Assembly (NCBI RefSeq): GCF_018613835.1
Contig: NZ_JAGGPM010000019.1
Span: 60,739-124,738, forward strand
Source of the DNA: Arthrobacter sp. ISL-5
Lineage (GTDB): Bacteria; Actinomycetota; Actinomycetes; Actinomycetales; Micrococcaceae
DNA length: 64,000 bases
Direction: 5' to 3'
This document shows, one piece after another, positions 9,725-18,466 of the stretch. Below the pieces are notes generated by a model. It was not told where the DNA came from and ran no database searches. It saw only the letters and a program-made list of their open reading frames with translations. The position numbers and the translations under genes are program-made. The stretch's first letter is position 1; each line of letters begins with the position of its first letter.

Positions 9725-10741
9725 CTAGATCCAGTTGTTGCGCTTGAAGGTGGCGTACAGGATCAGACCCATGCCCACCATGAGCCCAAGGGCCATGGGA
9801 TAACCGAAGATCCAGTCCAGTTCAGGCATGGTGCGGAAGTTCATGCCGTAGATCGTGCCGATGAGCGTTGGTGCGAAGAGGATGGCCGCCCAGGATGAGA
9901 TCCTTTTGACCTGCTCGCTCTGGGCGAAGCTGGATTCGGTGAGGCGGCGCATTTCATCGTTCTGACGCTGGGCCACGAGCGCCGCATTGACCGCGAGCGC
10001 ATTCTGCAGCAGGGCCCGAAAAGACGCGATCCGGTCATTCAGCCGCAGGACGTGGTCCAGGACATCCCTGAGGTGGTCCTGCAACTCCGGGTCGGGATGG
10101 TGGTCAGGCGTTCCCGCCATGAGCGCCTGCAGGATGCCGGCCAGGGGCCCCGTGGCGCGCTGCACGGTGATGACCTGGCGGGAGAGCTCGTAAATCCGGC
10201 GGGACACCTCCGGGTCTGCGCCGAAGAGGCCGTCTTCGATTTCATCAATGTCGTTCTCGAGGCCGGCTGCCACGGGCTCATACTCGTCCACCACCTGGTC
10301 GAGGATGGCGTACAGCACGGCATCGGGGCCGAGGGCGAGGAACTCCGGCTGGGACTCCATGCGCCGGCGGACCTTGGCCAGGTTCGGCGACTCGGCGTGG
10401 CGGACGGTGACCACGAAGTCGGGACCAATGAAGATGTGGATCTCGCCGAACTCCACCTTTTCCACATCGTCGAGGTACCGGGCGGGGCGCAAGACCATGA
10501 AGAGGGTGTCGCCGTAGTGCTCGAGTTTCGCCCGCTGATGTCCGGTCAGGGCATCCTCGACTGCCAGCGGGCTCAGATCAAACTCGTCAGCCACCGAGCG
10601 AAGCTCAGGCGCATCCGGCCGGTACAGCCCGATCCATGCCATCCCCTGGCGCTGCCGCAGCAGGAAATACGTCTCCTCCAGGCCCTCCGGATCCGCCGTC
10701 CGGCGGCCCGCCACATACACCGCATTGTCGACAATGGTCAT
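9725..10741 (-). CDS. corA: CorA-type magnesium/cobalt transporter
   Basis: 338 residues, normal for CorA. The long cytoplasmic N-terminal funnel domain is followed by two C-terminal membrane helices; the signature YGMNF ends the first, and the protein finishes with the positively charged FKRNNWI typical of the family. It forms a pentameric inner-membrane channel for Mg2+ influx. ATG at 10741 follows a GGAG. The next gene upstream is divergent, and a nested inverted repeat at 10854-10891 lies between them. Confidence 0.93.
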   Translation of the reverse strand: MTIVDNAVYVAGRRTADPEGLEETYFLLRQRQGMAWIGLYRPDAPELRSVADEFDLSPLAVEDALTGHQRAKLEHYGDTLFMVLRPARYLDDVEKVEFGEIHIFIGPDFVVTVRHAESPNLAKVRRRMESQPEFLALGPDAVLYAILDQVVDEYEPVAAGLENDIDEIEDGLFGADPEVSRRIYELSRQVITVQRATGPLAGILQALMAGTPDHHPDPELQDHLRDVLDHVLRLNDRIASFRALLQNALAVNAALVAQRQNDEMRRLTESSFAQSEQVKRISSWAAILFAPTLIGTIYGMNFRTMPELDWIFGYPMALGLMVGMGLILYATFKRNNWI

Positions 10742-10853
10742 GGCAGCGACTCCTTCATTGAATCGGGCCTCCTGGCTGTGACGTTATCCCTTTCCAGACA
10801 CAGTGCCAACACCTGCGGCCGGCACGTCCCCGGAGGGCGCTACACGTTAAGAG

Positions 10854-10891
10854 AACGCTAATTTCACGCCGTGCGGCGTATGGAAAGCGTT
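10854..10891. promoter_or_regulatory. Nested symmetric inverted repeat between corA and a divergent gene
   Basis: The outer half-sites AACGCT (10854-10859) and AGCGTT (10886-10891) flank inner half-sites ACGCC (10866-10870) and GGCGT (10875-10879), with six-base gaps on both sides. The exact symmetry suggests a protein-binding site or hairpin controlling one or both divergent genes. Confidence 0.4.
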
Positions 10892-10934
10892 AAGACCGTC
10901 ACGGAAACGGCCCCGCCGGTGGTGTCATGGAACG

Positions 10935-11518
10935 GTGGACTACGTCACTGTCGATGACACCGGAGATTTTGGCCATCGCTGGTCTGAACGGGAGCTGCTG
11001 GCGGCATTTGAATATGCCGGCGAGGCCAGGAGCATTATCGACCGCAAGGGCAACGATTACGGCCTGGTCATGGATCCGGACCGCCGCCTGATTCTCGGAC
11101 CGGCACTCGGTCCCGTGGAATTCCATTGGCTCAGCCAGGCGTGGCAGGCCGCCCAGAACGTGCACGTCGAGCGGCACCGGCTTCGGCGCTTCCACCCCGG
11201 CACCCGCGACCAGCTCCTGCAGGACCTTTTCGAAGTACTCGTCCTTGAACATGCCGCAGATACCGGGCCCCGATCGTGGTCCCTGGACGTCGGGGGCGTC
11301 ACAACGCGCCTGCGCAACCTGCAGGAGATCGACTGCCGCTCTCCGGTCAAATCCGGCTGGAGCGCGCCCGCGTGCGGGACCCCTTCGGGCGCACCTACCG
11401 GCCGGTACTACACCGCAGGCACTGGTACATGCCGGCTGCGGCAGGGTTGATTATCTACGTTGAAACCCCGCAAGGCAATGAGCGCGGCGCCGTGCATCGC
11501 GCGGAGAGGCAGAAATGA
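10935..11518 (+). pseudogene. Frameshifted conserved-looking gene translationally coupled to the APC permease
   Basis: From GTG 10935 about 130 residues read well, then the frame degenerates and stops at 11450. The +1 frame takes over near 11335-11355 with a convincing continuation (IRLERARVRDPFGRTYRPV, then HWYMPAAAGLIIYVETP). It stops at TGA 11516-11518, overlapping the permease ATG at 11515 as ATGA. That overlap argues that the second frame is the true C-terminus and that one base has been gained or lost. Family unknown. Confidence 0.55.
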
Positions 11519-13491
11519 CCACGCTGAGCAGGCCTCCGGCTGATCCTTCCGCCCCGCGGCCCGGGGCCAGGGAGAAATTCAAGAGATGGCTGTTATTCGG
11601 CCTGCAGGACGCCAAAGGCTCCCATCAGGGCCCCGGCGCTGTGGGGGACCCGCACCTCAAGAAGCATTCGTGGTGGCAGGTCATGTGCCTGACGGGTGTC
11701 GACTACTTCTCGACCCTCGGATACCAGCCTGCGATCGCCGCGCTTGCTGCCGGGGTGATCTCGCCGCTGGCTACGCTGGTGCTGGTGGCAATCACCCTCG
11801 TCGGCGCCTTGCCCGTCTACCGCCGGGTTGCCGGCGAAAGCCACCGCGGCGAGGGATCCATCGCCATGCTTGAGCGGCTGCTGCCAAGCTGGGGCGGCAA
11901 GCTCCTTGTTCTGGTCCTCCTGGGGTTCGCCGCGACGGACTTCATGATCACCATGACGTTGTCGGCCGCCGACGCCACGGCGCACGCGATCCAGAATCCC
12001 TTCGCGCCGGTCTGGCTGCAGGGACAAAACGTTGCTGTCACGCTGTTCCTGCTTGCCCTGCTTGGAGCGGTGTTCCTGCGCGGATTCAGGGAGGCCATCG
12101 GCGTCGCCGTTGCCCTCGTGGCCATCTATCTGGGACTGAACGTGATCGTCGTCGCCACGACGGTATTCGAGGCGGCGGCCCACCCGACGGCCGTCGGGGA
12201 CTGGTGGCAGGCCCTGACCACCTCGCACGGCAGTCCTTTCATGGTGGTCGGCATTGCCCTGCTGGTGTTTCCCAAACTCGCCCTGGGCCTGTCCGGTTTT
12301 GAAACGGGGGTTGCGGTGATGCCGCAGATCCAGGGCCGGCCCGGCGACACCGAGGAATACCCGGCAGGCAGGATCGAGGGAACGCGAAAGCTGCTGACCA
12401 CGGCCGCCGTCATCATGAGTTCGTTCCTGGTGACCACGAGCCTCACCACCGTCATCCTGATCCCGGCGCACGAATTCGAGGCCGGCGGCCAGGCGAACGG
12501 CCGCGCCCTGGCGTTCCTGGCCCATGAATACCTGGGGAATGGCTTCGGCACCGTCTACGACATCAGCACCATCGGCATCCTCTGGTTCGCCGGCGCCTCC
12601 GCGATGGCGGGACTGCTGAACCTCGTCCCGCGGTATCTGCCCCGGTATGGCATGGCCCCCGAATGGGCCAGGGCCGTCCGCCCGCTGGTGCTGGTATTCA
12701 CCTTGGTGGGGTTCCTGGTCACCTATCTTTTCGACGCCGACGTCGATGCCCAGGGCGGCGCCTACGCCACCGGCGTCCTGGTGCTGATGACCTCCGCGGC
12801 GGTTGCCGTGACGCTGTCAGCCCGCCGCCAGCAGCAGCACGCGCGGACCCTCGGCTTCGGGGTCATCGCAGTGGTCTTCATCTACACGACAGTCGCCAAT
12901 ATCTTCGAACGGCCCGAAGGCATCCGGATCGCGTCGTTCTTCATCCTGGGCATCATTGCGATCTCCCTGCTCTCCCGGGTCCTGCGTTCCTTCGAGCTGC
13001 ACGCCACCCACGTCCACCTTGACCGGCAGGCGCTCGAGTTCATGTCCTCGAACCTGGAGGGACCCATTTCCATCATTGCCCACGAACCGCTCCGCCTCAG
13101 CGCGCAGGCCTACCGGGACAAACTGACGTCGGCCATCGAGGTCAGCCATCTCCCCCTGGACTACCAGGCGCTGTTCCTGGAGGTCATCGTGGACGATTCC
13201 TCCGACTTTGAAACGGCCCTGGAGGTCACCGGCGTGACGCGGCACGGCTACCAGATCCTGGAGGTGCACGGGCCCGTGGTCCCCAACACCATCGCCTCGG
13301 TGCTGCTGCACATCAGGGACGTCACGGGACTGATGCCGCACATCTACTTCCGCTGGACAGAGGGAAACCCGGTGGCGAACCTCCTGCGGTTCCTCTTCCT
13401 GGGCGAGGGCGAGATCGCACCGGTCACCCGGGAAGTGCTGCGCGAAGCCGAACCGGACGTGACAAAGCGGCCCTGGGTCCACGTGGGCTGA
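11515..13491 (+). CDS. APC-superfamily amino acid/polyamine-type permease
   Basis: 658 residues. Residues ~45-440 hold about twelve hydrophobic helices, including the early [17 protein letters not shown] segment (helix 1 of APC-fold carriers) and [20 protein letters not shown]. The C-terminal ~180 residues are soluble and unusual in length for the family, with a possible regulatory role. It is a cytoplasmic-membrane importer or exchanger; the substrate is not evident. It overlaps the preceding broken gene by ATGA, so it is likely co-transcribed. The cupin gene downstream is convergent. Confidence 0.85.
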   Translation: MTTLSRPPADPSAPRPGAREKFKRWLLFGLQDAKGSHQGPGAVGDPHLKKHSWWQVMCLTGVDYFSTLGYQPAIAALAAGVISPLATLVLVAITLVGALPVYRRVAGESHRGEGSIAMLERLLPSWGGKLLVLVLLGFAATDFMITMTLSAADATAHAIQNPFAPVWLQGQNVAVTLFLLALLGAVFLRGFREAIGVAVALVAIYLGLNVIVVATTVFEAAAHPTAVGDWWQALTTSHGSPFMVVGIALLVFPKLALGLSGFETGVAVMPQIQGRPGDTEEYPAGRIEGTRKLLTTAAVIMSSFLVTTSLTTVILIPAHEFEAGGQANGRALAFLAHEYLGNGFGTVYDISTIGILWFAGASAMAGLLNLVPRYLPRYGMAPEWARAVRPLVLVFTLVGFLVTYLFDADVDAQGGAYATGVLVLMTSAAVAVTLSARRQQQHARTLGFGVIAVVFIYTTVANIFERPEGIRIASFFILGIIAISLLSRVLRSFELHATHVHLDRQALEFMSSNLEGPISIIAHEPLRLSAQAYRDKLTSAIEVSHLPLDYQALFLEVIVDDSSDFETALEVTGVTRHGYQILEVHGPVVPNTIASVLLHIRDVTGLMPHIYFRWTEGNPVANLLRFLFLGEGEIAPVTREVLREAEPDVTKRPWVHVG

Positions 13492-13542
13492 CCGCCCTCC
13501 GCCCTGGGTCCGCGCGACTGATCCGAGGTCGGCTGATCCGAG

Positions 13543-13941
13543 TCAGATCTTGGCGTGCTGGCCGCGGCTGACCGGCCGCCCGAACGACGCCGCGCCCAGG
13601 AATTCCACGGCCACGAACGGCTCGGAACCCACCACCCATTCATTGTGGCCCGGCGGGATGGCGTACGTGTCGTTGGCGTGGATCGACGAGCGGACGCCTT
13701 CCGGCGTTTCGACCTCCATCACCCCGGACACGCAGAAGCCGAGGTGGTTGTGCTGGCAGAACGGTGTTTTTTCGGTGGGTTGGGAGCACTCGGACCACCG
13801 CCAGCCGGGGGCAAGGATGAGCCGCGCAACGGAATAGTCGTTCACGCTGACAAGGTCCACTTCGGCCTTGTCCGGGTAACGCTTCTTGTCGGGGACATCG
13901 AAGGACTTAACGGCAAAGGCGGTGACGAAATTAGCGGTCAT
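13543..13941 (-). CDS. Cupin-domain protein
   Basis: 132 residues from the ATG at 13941; the frame remains open upstream but without plausible protein. Cupin motif 1 is seen around CQHNHLGFCVSGVMEVETPEG and motif 2 around YAIPPGHNEWVVGSEPFV, keeping His residues for a metal site. A single small beta barrel of this kind may be a metal-dependent enzyme or a sensor domain; no substrate can be assigned. A direct repeat CTGATCCGAG occurs twice just past the stop side (13518-13542). Confidence 0.8.
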   Translation of the reverse strand: MTANFVTAFAVKSFDVPDKKRYPDKAEVDLVSVNDYSVARLILAPGWRWSECSQPTEKTPFCQHNHLGFCVSGVMEVETPEGVRSSIHANDTYAIPPGHNEWVVGSEPFVAVEFLGAASFGRPVSRGQHAKI

Positions 13942-14273
13942 GGGACGGCACCTGGGGCTAGGGTGAGACCTGGAATCAAGACATGAGGGCGCTGGCGTGA
14001 ACCAGCTTGAGGAGTTGCGGGCTGCCGACCGAAGCCTGTGTGTGCGAACAATCTGCAATTGCGCCGCCGCCCCCTCAGCGCACGTGCGTACAACAGATCC
14101 GTGTTGACGTAGTTCAACGTTAGCCCTCCTCCGGCCGAAGTCAATGGGCAAAAGAGCCTCCCGCCTCCTCCCGGAGCAGGCAACTGCCAAACCGCGTTAA
14201 GCCGCCCGTTGTTCCCGGTTCATGACCAGCCCGTACCGTCACACCGGTCCGAACCAACGAGAGGGCCATCCCC
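13942..14273. other. Divergent promoter region, no gene seen
   Basis: The 330 bases between the cupin gene (minus strand) and the broken secreted-protein gene (plus strand) hold an inverted repeat GTTGA...TCAAC at 14103-14118 overlapping a TTGACG that could be a -35 element. An N-terminal extension of the cupin frame exists here but does not look like protein. Confidence 0.4.
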
Positions 14274-15277
14274 ATGAAAACACTCCGCACCGGCAGCCTG
14301 GCCAAAGCCGTCATCGCGGCGGCGATCGCAGCGACAGCCATCGGCGGCGCCGCAGTCGCGCAGGCGTCCCAGGACACCGGAAACGGTGACCACCACACGG
14401 CGGACACCGCCGTCGCAGACGCATTCACCGCCGTCGACCGCAACACGGCCTGGCAGCTGACCAGCACGCTGAAGCTGGACTTCCCGACCTTCCACACCGA
14501 AGGCATCGCCTTCACGGAGGACCACATCTTCCTGTCCTCGGTGTAAATCATCGAGCCCACGGTGAAGTTTCCGAGCCCGCAGGGCGGCTACGACCGCACG
14601 GCCGGCAAAGGCAAGGGCCACCTGTTCACATGGACAAGGCGGGCAAGCTGCAGAAGGACATCGTCCTGGGCGAGGGCGACATGTACCACCCGGGCGGCAT
14701 CGACTTCGACGGCACCAACGTCTGGGTCCCTGTGGCGCAGTACCGGCCCAACAGCAGCTCCATCGTCTACCGGGTGGACGCCAAGTCCCTGGACGTGCAG
14801 AAGCAGTTCGAAGTCAAGGACCACTTCGGCGGCATCGTCATGGACAAGCAGACCGGCCACCTCATCGGCAACACCTGGGGTTCAAGGCGTTTCGCCGAAT
14901 AGACCCTGCAGGGCAAGGAGCTGAGCACCTGGCAGAACCCGGACCACTTCGTCGATTACCAGGACTGCCAGTACGCGGCGAACTCCAAGATGCTCTGCGC
15001 CGGCGTTGCCGGCCTTCCGCAGACGCCCGCCGCGGGCGGTCCTTCCGCGAAGTACAACCTGGGCGGCATCGCCCTGATTGACAGCCGGACGCACGCCACG
15101 CTGCACAGCGTGCCGTTCCAGCAGTGGACCGCAGACGGCGGCGTGGCAACGCGCAATCCGTTCAAGATGACCGCCGACGGCAGCCATCTGACCATGCGCG
15201 TCGCACCGGACAACGGCGGGGATGGCACTGACACCGAGATCCTCACGTACGAGGCGACAGTGACGCCCGCGCGCTAG
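14274..15277 (+). pseudogene. Secreted DUF6454-like protein gene with two stops and a frameshift
   Basis: The start at 14274 gives a clear Sec signal peptide and about 90 residues ending at TAA 14544-14546. The same frame resumes (IIEPTVKFPSPQGGYD) up to about 14628, where one base change shifts the frame to MDKAGKLQKDIVLGEGDMYH. This runs to TAG 14900-14902 (after GSRRFAE) and then continues in frame as TLQGKELSTW to the final stop at 15277. Joined, the pieces form one secreted protein of about 330 residues resembling DUF6454 proteins (family name from memory). Three independent lesions make a functional product unlikely unless the sequence is faulty. Confidence 0.7.
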
Positions 15278-15338
15278 CCGGCGCGAACGAACACTTGCGG
15301 CCCCTTTTTCCCAAAGGGACTGGCCCAAATGGAAGCGG

Positions 15339-15365
15339 ACGACGGCGGGACACACCCGCCGTCGT
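15339..15365. terminator. Copy of the dispersed palindrome between convergent genes
   Basis: ACGACGGCGGG (15339-15349) pairs perfectly with CCCGCCGTCGT (15355-15365) around ACACA, followed by TCCTTTCC. It separates the broken secreted-protein gene from the convergent amidotransferase and can serve both strands. Confidence 0.75.
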
Positions 15366-15381
15366 TCCTTTCCGTTCGGGG

Positions 15382-16113
15382 CTACGTGCCGTAGACCTTG
15401 ACGAAGTTCCGCAGGATTTTCATCGGTTCCGTCGCGGTGAACGTCCGGGCTGCTGCCATCAGTTCTTCGGCGGATTCGGGCGGGAAGTACCCGGCGTGGC
15501 GGTAGATGTCGATCCTGGTCACCAGCCCTTCCGCGTCGAGTTCCGGGTGGAACTGGGTGGCATACAGGTTCTTCTTGATCCGGAACATGTGCACCGGGCA
15601 CGCGGCCGAGCTCGCGAGCAGCACCGCGTTCGGCGGCAGCACCGTGCACGCTTCCTTGTGGCCTGTGAACGCGGTGAACTCAGCGGGCATGCCCGCCAGC
15701 AGCGGATCCTCCAGGCCTTCCGGGCTCAGGCTGATGATCACCCCGCCCAGCTGCTCCCCGTAGGTCCGGTCGATGACCGCACCCTGATGCAGCCCCAGGG
15801 TTCCCACCCCGTAGCAGGCACCCAGGAACGGGAAGTCGGCCGCCACGATCCGGTCCAACAGCGTGGCCAATTCGCGTTCCACGCGGTGCTGGGTTTCAGA
15901 TTTCTTTTCGGCGGGATCGCTGGACGTGAACGGGCTGCCGCCCACGATCACCCCGGAGTAGCCGTCCAGCTCCAGGGCCGGCAGCGGGGCCAGTTCCATC
16001 CGGATCCGCCTCAGCTGGCTCGGGTCCAGCCCGCCGTAGCGCAGGTAGGCCTCGTACTCTTCTTCCGCGGCGGTGTCCTCGGCCCGCGACGCGAGCAACA
16101 GAAACGGTTTCAT
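15382..16113 (-). CDS. Class I glutamine amidotransferase-like protein
   Basis: 243 residues. The GATase1 nucleophile elbow reads FLGACYGVGTLGL (Cys about residue 99), and FHPEL near residue 190 supplies the His/Glu pair. An early VGGSPFTSS loop matches the stand-alone GMP-synthase-like amidotransferases. No synthase domain is attached, so it may hydrolyse a gamma-glutamyl compound or serve a separate partner. It lies four bases downstream of the FadR-type regulator on the same strand and is probably co-transcribed with it. Confidence 0.82.
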   Translation of the reverse strand: MKPFLLLASRAEDTAAEEEYEAYLRYGGLDPSQLRRIRMELAPLPALELDGYSGVIVGGSPFTSSDPAEKKSETQHRVERELATLLDRIVAADFPFLGACYGVGTLGLHQGAVIDRTYGEQLGGVIISLSPEGLEDPLLAGMPAEFTAFTGHKEACTVLPPNAVLLASSAACPVHMFRIKKNLYATQFHPELDAEGLVTRIDIYRHAGYFPPESAEELMAAARTFTATEPMKILRNFVKVYGT

Positions 16114-16117
16114 GCCC

Positions 16118-16819
16118 TTACTTCAGCAGTGCGACGTCGGAGACAAGGGTTATGTGGTCCAGCATGGCCGCCGCCGCGGCCGCGGAATCCTGTGCCCTGA
16201 TGGCGTCCGCAATCTTGCGGTGCGAGGCCAGCGACTGCTCCGGCCGGCCGGGCTGGCCGAGGGACTCGAGGCGGGTTTCCAGGATCATCCCGGCAATGAA
16301 GGACATGAGCTGGGCCAGCACTGCCGAGTGCGCCGCTGCCGTGACGGCCTGATGGAACAGTTCGTCGCCGTGCGCTCCCTTGGCGCCGGAGGCCACTTCG
16401 TCGGCCATCGCGTCGAGCGCCTTGTCTATGGCTTTCATGTCCGCCTCGGTCCGCCGGCCGGCCGCCAGCTCCGCAAGCTTGACCTCCAGCGTGCTCCGGG
16501 CTTCAACAATCTCAGGGAGCCTGCTGCTGTGCTCGCGCAGGCCCTTGATCACGGACGGAACGTTGGGCCGGTAGACCAGAACCGCTCCGGTCCCGTGCTG
16601 CACGTCGATGACGCCGAGGACTTCAAGGGCAACCAGCGCCTGCGCCAGCGTTGCCCGTGAGACGCCCAGCCGTTCGGCCAGGTCCCGCTCGGCGGGCAGG
16701 GTGTCACCGGGGCCCAGCTGCGCGGACTCGATGAAGTCCATGAGCTGCTCCACCAGCTGTTCATACAGGCGTGGCCTCGCGACGCGGGAGATCTGCTGCG
16801 TTGCTGTCTTCTTGGGCAT
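16118..16819 (-). CDS. FadR-subfamily GntR regulator, candidate regulator of the adjacent diacid operon
   Basis: 233 residues. The winged helix covers residues ~15-75 (LPAERDLAERLGVSRATL is the recognition helix region) and a C-terminal all-alpha FCD effector domain follows. It is divergent from the permease/CoA-transferase/carboxyltransferase operon, with a CCTAG-TGT-CTAGG palindrome in between. Malonate operons of other bacteria are controlled by a GntR protein (MatR), so the role is consistent. It likely represses in the absence of a carboxylic-acid or acyl-CoA ligand. Confidence 0.85.
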   Translation of the reverse strand: MPKKTATQQISRVARPRLYEQLVEQLMDFIESAQLGPGDTLPAERDLAERLGVSRATLAQALVALEVLGVIDVQHGTGAVLVYRPNVPSVIKGLREHSSRLPEIVEARSTLEVKLAELAAGRRTEADMKAIDKALDAMADEVASGAKGAHGDELFHQAVTAAAHSAVLAQLMSFIAGMILETRLESLGQPGRPEQSLASHRKIADAIRAQDSAAAAAAMLDHITLVSDVALLK

Positions 16820-16866
16820 GCAAGTCCTTCCGGCGACGTCTTCGGCACCAGCTTAGCCGAGAACTA

Positions 16867-16891
16867 TTGACAAAGTCACCTAGTGTCTAGG
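16867..16891 (+). promoter_or_regulatory. -35-like element and probable FadR/GntR operator
   Basis: TTGACA at 16867-16872 is a perfect -35 hexamer. Seven to nineteen bases further lies CCTAG-TGT-CTAGG (16879-16891), a perfect 5-3-5 inverted repeat. Its position inside the expected promoter core between regulator and operon fits repression. No good -10 could be fixed. Confidence 0.5.
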
Positions 16892-16952
16892 AGGCTAGGC
16901 CAGTGAGCCAGTAATCCACATCACATCAATCTCTCGATCCGGAGGAACAAAG

Positions 16953-18344
16953 ATGTCCGCTCCCGTACTGTCCATCATCATCCTGGCGGTGATGTTCCTG
17001 CTGGCCACGGTGCTGCCCCTCAACATGGGCGCCCTGGCTTTCGTGGGAGCTTTCCTGCTGGGCTCCGTAGTCCTCGGAATGTCCACCAACGACATTCTGG
17101 CCAACTTCCCCGGCGGCCTCTTCCTGACGATCGTCGGCGTCACCTACCTCTTCGCCATCGCGCAGAACAACGGCACCATTGACCTGCTGGTCCGGGGCGC
17201 TGTCCGACTGGTGGGCAGCAAGGTGGCCCTCATTCCCTGGGTCATGTTCGCCATCACCGCGGTGATCACCGCCGTAGGCGCACTGTCTCCCGCCGCCGTC
17301 GCCATCATCGCGCCGATCGCGCTGAGCTTCGCGGCCAAGCACAAGATCAATCCGCTGATGATGGGCATGATGGTCATCCACGGCGCCCAGGCCGGCGGCT
17401 TCTCCCCCATCGCCGTCTACGGCGTCACGGTCAACGGCATCATTGCCAAGACCGAGCTCGAGGCCAGCCCGATGGCCATCTTCCTGGCCAGCTTCTTCTT
17501 CAACCTCGCCATTGCCGTGGTGCTCTTTATCGTCCTCGGCGGCAGCAAGCTCCTCACCGCCAAGACCGGCCGGCTGGTGGAAAAGGCTGCGGAGTCGCGG
17601 ATGGCCGTCAGCGTCGGCTCCCGGGCAGCCGGTGTCACCCTCCAGGGCTCCGGTTCCGACATTTCGCCGTCCGGCGTCGCGGCCAAGGGAACCTCCGGCT
17701 CCTCCGCGGCCGGCGCCTCGAAAGAGGGGACGAACGGCGCCCGCGCCAATATTCCCCAGCTCGTCACCATCCTGGGCCTGATTGCCCTCGCCGTCATCTC
17801 CCTGGGCTTCAAGGTGGACGTCGGATTCGTCTCGATCACCATCGCGATCATCCTGGCCCTCGTGTCCCCGGCCGCCCAGAAGGGCGCCGTGAACAAGATC
17901 AGCTGGTCCACCGTCCTTCTCATCTGCGGCATGCTCACCTTCGTGGGCGTCCTCGAGGAAGCTGGCACCATCAAATTCGTTTCCGACGGCGTGGCCCACC
18001 TGGGCATGCCGCTCGTCGCCGCCCTGCTGATCTGCTACATCGGCGCCGTCGTGTCCGCCTTCGCCTCCTCCACCGCCATCCTCGCGGCCCTCATCCCGCT
18101 CGCGGTCCCGTTCCTGGCCACCGGCGAAATCGGCGCCGTCGGGGTGATCGCGGCCCTGGCCGTCGCCTCCACGATCGTCGACGTTTCCCCGTTCTCCACC
18201 AACGGCGCACTGGTCCTGGCCAACGCCCCGGAGGACATGGACAAGGACAAGTTCTACAAGCAGATCCTGGCTTACAGCGGCATCGTCGTGGCCGCCGGCC
18301 CGGCCATCGCCTGGCTGGTCATGGTGGTGCCGGGCTGGATGTAG
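16953..18344 (+). CDS. MatC-type dicarboxylate (malonate) permease
   Basis: 463 residues with about a dozen membrane helices and a soluble Ser/Gly-rich loop near residues 215-265. The N-terminal ~150 residues match the MatC_N type (FPGGLFLTIVGVTYLF, then GALSPAAVAIIAPIAL), and the C-terminal half carries the SLC13/ion-transporter-like repeat with VDVSPFSTNGAL. MatC proteins import malonate or similar diacids. GGAGG precedes the start. It is the first gene of an operon with the CoA-transferase and carboxyltransferase and is controlled by the divergent GntR gene. Confidence 0.85.
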   Translation: MSAPVLSIIILAVMFLLATVLPLNMGALAFVGAFLLGSVVLGMSTNDILANFPGGLFLTIVGVTYLFAIAQNNGTIDLLVRGAVRLVGSKVALIPWVMFAITAVITAVGALSPAAVAIIAPIALSFAAKHKINPLMMGMMVIHGAQAGGFSPIAVYGVTVNGIIAKTELEASPMAIFLASFFFNLAIAVVLFIVLGGSKLLTAKTGRLVEKAAESRMAVSVGSRAAGVTLQGSGSDISPSGVAAKGTSGSSAAGASKEGTNGARANIPQLVTILGLIALAVISLGFKVDVGFVSITIAIILALVSPAAQKGAVNKISWSTVLLICGMLTFVGVLEEAGTIKFVSDGVAHLGMPLVAALLICYIGAVVSAFASSTAILAALIPLAVPFLATGEIGAVGVIAALAVASTIVDVSPFSTNGALVLANAPEDMDKDKFYKQILAYSGIVVAAGPAIAWLVMVVPGWM

Positions 18345-18368
18345 CCGCCCTCCGGAACTTAACCCACC

Positions 18369-18448
18369 CCGCAGAATCCACCCGCAGAATCCACCGCGCG
18401 GCAAACCCCTGTGCAGCGAGAACCTGCCCAGCACAAACCTGCCCAGCA
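18369..18448 (+). repeat. Two short tandem duplications in the matC/CoA-transferase spacer
   Basis: CCGCAGAATCCAC occurs at 18369-18381 and again immediately at 18382-18394. AACCTGCCCAGCA occurs at 18421-18433 and 18436-18448. Both look like recent slippage duplications within the 122-base spacer; the second pair lies just before the ribosome site of the CoA-transferase. Confidence 0.6.
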
Positions 18449-18466
18449 AGAAAAGGAACAGCCTTC

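Noticed and set aside
18369..18448. Short duplications as a CRISPR-like or iteron array
   Set aside because: There are only two copies of each unit, directly adjacent, which fits slippage rather than a functional array.
16926..18449. 507-residue minus-strand open frame opposite the MatC-type gene
   Set aside because: It is a Gly/Asp/His-rich mirror frame of a well-supported membrane transporter, with no domain or plausible start.
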